Shown here piece by piece: positions 62,927 through 64,000 of a DNA stretch of 64,000 nt. The notes under the pieces were generated by a model that did not search any database, was not told the origin of the DNA, and saw only the letters and a list, made by a program, of their open reading frames with translations. Each line of letters starts with the position of its first letter. The first letter of the stretch is position 1. Made by a program: the position numbers and the translations under genes. Source of the stretch: Devosia sp. Root413D1. GTDB lineage: Bacteria > Pseudomonadota > Alphaproteobacteria > Rhizobiales > Devosiaceae. The DNA is taken from the NCBI RefSeq assembly GCF_001425235.1, contig NZ_LMEA01000012.1, positions 499,818-563,817 of the forward strand. The letters are read 5' to 3'.

Positions 62927-63847
62927 TCAGAGGCGCGATCGCGCCCGCAGAGCATCCGACGGCGTGTGACCGAAGCGCTCGGCATAGTAAGCCGAGAAGC
63001 GACCCAAATGCCAAAAGCCCCATTTCATCGCGATCTCGGAGACGCTGCCGTTGGCGCTGTTGAGGTCGCGGCGTGCGCCATGCAGCCGATGCTGGCGCAG
63101 CCAGGCGCTGGGGGTAATGCCGATCGTTTCCGTGAAGGCTTCGCGCAGGCTTGTAGCCGGAACACCAAGCTCCTGCGCCATATCGGAGACCGACAGCGGT
63201 TCGCGATGCTGATCCTCCATCAGGCGCAATGCCTGCCGGTAGAGCGCATAGGCGGCTCGAGGGCGCAGCGCGGTATCATCGCTGAGAAGGAAATGCTGCA
63301 GCATGGCGTGCAACCGGTCGAGGACGAGGCCCGGCAGCAAGGCGTCAAGCTCCGGCGGGGCCTCGTTCCTGCCATAGATGGCCAGCAACGAACTGAGCCA
63401 CTGTTTGGTGGCTTCGGTTTGGGCTGAGCCGAAACAATAGCGCACCGGCGGGATGTCCTCCGCTGCGACACCCAGCTGTTGCGCCTCGACTGTAACGATC
63501 AGCACGTCACTGTGGTCGGGCGCCACGGCGGTGACTTCCGTGCCGCCGCGGTAAAGCGAGATGACATCGGTGCCGCGTCGGGCCGCGTTGACGCGCCACT
63601 CCGCCGAGTTCGACAGGGACGCGACGAAAACGGCGCAACCCAGTGGGCTTGCGATCTCCTGCGCCACGGCCAGGTTCACGCGCTCCCGGGTAATGCTGAT
63701 CCCCGGCAGGCTCAACGTCTGAACCTCGCCGGCGAAGCTGCCGCGATGCAGTTGGCTATAGCGCTGATGCCAACCCACCAGCGCCGCTTCCTGCACGGAA
63801 GCATCCGCAAAGCACTGTCGCGTGAGGTGGTGGGAACTTGTGCGCAT
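62927..63847 (-). CDS. AraC-family transcriptional regulator
   Basis: 306 residues from the ATG at 63847; an upstream TTG (63892) would add 15 residues. The C-terminal 100 residues hold two helix-turn-helix units: LSVSDMAQELGVPATSLREAFTETIGITPSAWL and GSVSEIAMKWGFWHLGRFSAYYAERFGHTPSDAL. The N-terminal part looks like the AraC_binding_2-type domain seen in EutR/FeaR-like proteins. The effector is unknown. It is divergent from a gene that starts at the window end. Confidence 0.9.
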   Translation of the reverse strand: MRTSSHHLTRQCFADASVQEAALVGWHQRYSQLHRGSFAGEVQTLSLPGISITRERVNLAVAQEIASPLGCAVFVASLSNSAEWRVNAARRGTDVISLYRGGTEVTAVAPDHSDVLIVTVEAQQLGVAAEDIPPVRYCFGSAQTEATKQWLSSLLAIYGRNEAPPELDALLPGLVLDRLHAMLQHFLLSDDTALRPRAAYALYRQALRLMEDQHREPLSVSDMAQELGVPATSLREAFTETIGITPSAWLRQHRLHGARRDLNSANGSVSEIAMKWGFWHLGRFSAYYAERFGHTPSDALRARSRL

Positions 63848-63885
63848 CGTGTGGCCTTCGCCTGAACGTAGCAGAGCGCATAGAT

Positions 63886-63919
63886 TAGGCAAGCGTCGGT
63901 GTTGCCTACGATTTAGGCA
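63886..63919. promoter_or_regulatory. TAGGCAA inverted repeat plus direct copy upstream of the AraC gene
   Basis: TAGGCAA (63886-63892) and TTGCCTA (63902-63908) are exact inverted arms, and a third copy TAGGCA lies at 63914-63919. Spacing suits AraC-type binding between divergent genes. Inference only. At the window end, GGAGA followed by ATG at 63997 is probably the start of the divergent gene, whose body is not included. Confidence 0.4.
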
Positions 63920-64000
63920 GAATTTCTGCTCAAACTGGATATTCAGCCTCAGTCCGGCCTCGCTAGCCTCTCCTCGAAACGCGATGGAGACCCCGCATGG

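Overview
The window is GC-rich (roughly two thirds G+C), with dense directional operons, many ATGA/TGATG stop-start overlaps and frequent TTG/GTG starts. Gene content (polyol operon, SorC regulator, FixJ-type two-component genes, ScfR-like regulator, a RirA-type iron box, several Tat-exported binding proteins) points to an alphaproteobacterium of the Hyphomicrobiales; a Devosia-like genome is my best guess, but this is inference. No tRNA, rRNA, insertion sequence, phage gene or CRISPR array was seen. The region is dominated by solute uptake: seven apparently complete ABC importers and one orphan binding protein.

Layout. 1-676: 5' part of a type III polyketide synthase gene. 840-6625: a probable riboflavin (or related flavin) uptake and breakdown cluster, made of a stand-alone riboflavin kinase, flavin reductase, PadR regulator, two-component flavin-dependent monooxygenase resembling riboflavin lyase, and a NitT/TauT-type importer; a shared TAGTCAA..TTTG motif sits upstream of both arms. 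6943-10650: iron-siderophore importer behind a perfect palindrome matching the RirA iron-responsive operator. 10939-16720: oligopeptide-type importer. 16812-22597: GAF protein plus LivKHMGF-type importer. 22778-27749: ScfR/RamB-like regulator carrying a HisKA-like helical segment, a receiver-only response regulator, a small membrane protein and a solute-symporter/histidine-kinase hybrid. 27839-37270: SorC-regulated polyol operon (binding protein, two permeases, ATPase, mannitol 2-dehydrogenase, and a HAD-FGGY kinase fusion). 37731-43998: GNAT protein, polyamine-type importer and divergent GntR regulator.

44137-53737: guanidine utilisation. A guanidine-I (ykkC) riboswitch with a Shine-Dalgarno-sequestering hairpin leads an operon for a NitT/TauT-type importer, two DUF1989 proteins (carboxyguanidine deiminase subunits), a 1177-residue biotin carboxylase of the urea/guanidine carboxylase family, and a free-standing allophanate hydrolase C-terminal domain without the amidase domain. 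A third DUF1989 gene, coupled to a 47-codon gene that may encode a ribbon-helix-helix protein, lies upstream. 53941-56563: second GntR regulator, flavin reductase and orphan BMP-type binding protein. 56656-63847: bicupin and Dps; DUF1275 membrane protein; FixJ-type kinase/regulator and receiver protein; alpha/beta hydrolase; AraC regulator. Four copies of an ACCTnnGTATGA-like motif lie in the gaps of this last block, suggesting a local FixJ-type regulon.

Four long GC-rich inverted repeats (near 6.8, 10.8, 31.5 and 40.5 kb) sit in gaps, two of them inside transporter operons.
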